From positions 6,552 to 12,492 of the forward strand of contig DOHJ01000152.1 in NCBI GenBank assembly GCA_003535335.1: a stretch of 5,941 nt of DNA. The letters run 5' to 3'. A program made the translations under genes and the position numbers. Positions 5,344 through 5,941 of this stretch are shown one piece after another (position 1 is the first letter of the stretch; every line of letters begins with the position of its first letter). The notes under the pieces were generated by a model, which saw only the letters and a program-made list of their open reading frames with translations, was not told the origin of the DNA and made no database searches. The DNA comes from Paracoccaceae bacterium (GTDB lineage Bacteria > Pseudomonadota > Alphaproteobacteria > Rhodobacterales > Rhodobacteraceae).

Positions 5344-5941
5344 ATGAGCAAGAAACGCAGTATTTTTGAAGACGTTGGAAATGACAGCAAAAAGGTTGGC
5401 TCAGCGGCTGTCGGGGTGATCGACAAGGCACCAAAGGGCGCGCGCGGGTTGATCAGGCTTTGGTTCTTCGGGCTGTTTTTTCTGATAGCCGCCAATGTTG
5501 TGCTTGGGGTGCTTAATCGCAAGGCAGACATGGGGCCTGATCAGGTTTTCTGGCCGGCTTTTGCGCTTTGGGCTGTTGGTTTTATTGCATTTTTGGCAAC
5601 CAAACGCCTGCCGGTCGGCTGGATGGGCCGGATGGTTTGTACCGGAGTTCTGAGCGGACTGCTGGCGCTGAGTGGTGGCTGGTTCACCGTATTTTACGGT
5701 GTGGCACATTTGGGCGAAGTTGCGTCCTACATGATCTTGATCCAGCGCGGTTTGGCCTATGCTTTGATGGGGGTAATCGTCTGGTATATCCTGCAATTGT
5801 CGCGCAGCGAGGCCGATTTGCTGGTCGCAAGACGTGCGCGCGATAAACGGTTGTGGATATTGTCGGCGGTTTTGGTGGTTCTGGCAATGATCCAGATTTT
5901 GCGCAGCGCGATTTTGGACGGTATTTATGGTGGCGATGCTT
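5344..5941 (+). CDS. CtaA/COX15-like membrane protein lacking expected haem ligands (3' end outside window)
   Basis: The frame stays open to the window end, giving 199 codons. A strong AGGAGG (5333-5338) precedes the ATG by 5 bases. Hydrophobic helices lie at about 38-57, 68-87, 96-120, 129-150 and 169-189. The order and wording resemble Rhodobacterales heme A synthase: N-terminal RSIFEDVG (5-12), RLWFFGLFF (38-46), WAVGFIAFLATKRLPVGWMGR (76-96 region), EVASY (125-129), RGLAYALMGVIVWYILQLSRSEADLL (135-160 region) and QILRSAILDGI (184-194). Heme A synthase oxidises a methyl group of haem O for aa3-type oxidase. From memory of the family, the long first periplasmic loop is absent, the ExxHR motif reads DMGPD (62-66) so its His is Pro65, and the His of the later THLGLA motif is Gln134. 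The reading frame is intact, so it looks like a maintained paralogue with another role rather than a decayed gene. It should not be named ctaA without more evidence. Confidence 0.72.
   Translation, partial: MSKKRSIFEDVGNDSKKVGSAAVGVIDKAPKGARGLIRLWFFGLFFLIAANVVLGVLNRKADMGPDQVFWPAFALWAVGFIAFLATKRLPVGWMGRMVCTGVLSGLLALSGGWFTVFYGVAHLGEVASYMILIQRGLAYALMGVIVWYILQLSRSEADLLVARRARDKRLWILSAVLVVLAMIQILRSAILDGIYGGDA

Noticed and set aside
5401..5796. A 131-codon minus frame opposite the CtaA-like gene.
   Set aside because: The plus strand has a strong ribosome site, a continuous frame and a clear membrane-protein pattern; the minus frame has neither.

Overview
The window looks like a chromosomal segment from an alphaproteobacterium of the Rhodobacterales (Roseobacter/Rhodobacter side). 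The reasons are the ChpT phosphotransferase of the CckA-CtrA cell-cycle relay, an olsB-olsA ornithine-lipid operon, and a membrane protein whose N-terminus (MSKKRSIFEDVG) resembles the heme A synthases I remember from that order. Genes are tightly packed on both strands. No tRNA, rRNA, CRISPR array, insertion sequence or phage gene is visible. All identifications come from reading motifs; no database search was run.

Layout. Positions 2-760 (+) are the 3' part of an ABC-transporter ATPase gene, overlapping tail-to-tail by 11 bp with chpT (750-1346, -). A 315-bp non-coding gap (1347-1661) separates chpT from the divergent olsB-olsA operon (1662-3271, +), whose genes overlap at GTGA. Convergent to olsA is a ThiE-like gene (3304-3942, -) that lacks the expected active-site residues. 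Across a 108-bp divergent promoter region is a TrmJ-type tRNA 2'-O-methyltransferase gene (4051-4794, +), convergent with a small cupin gene (4810-5166, -). A 177-bp divergent region then leads to a membrane protein (5344 to the window end, +) that looks like heme A synthase without its first periplasmic loop and without two expected histidines.

How the parts connect. OlsB and OlsA together make ornithine lipid from ornithine and two acyl groups. ChpT passes phosphate from CckA to CtrA and CpdR, and a near-consensus CtrA box lies about 90 bp upstream of chpT. The cupin gene has an FNR/DNR-type box (TTGAC-N4-ATCAA) at the right distance from a possible -10 for direct activation, suggesting low-oxygen or nitric-oxide control.

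The parts most worth following up are the divergent pair at the right end (an FNR-boxed cupin and the degenerate CtaA-like protein), the ThiE-like protein with a dismantled active site, and a 27-bp intergenic repeat present twice (3280-3306 and 5246-5272, 23 of 27 bases identical), one copy of which supplies the stop codon of the ThiE-like gene.
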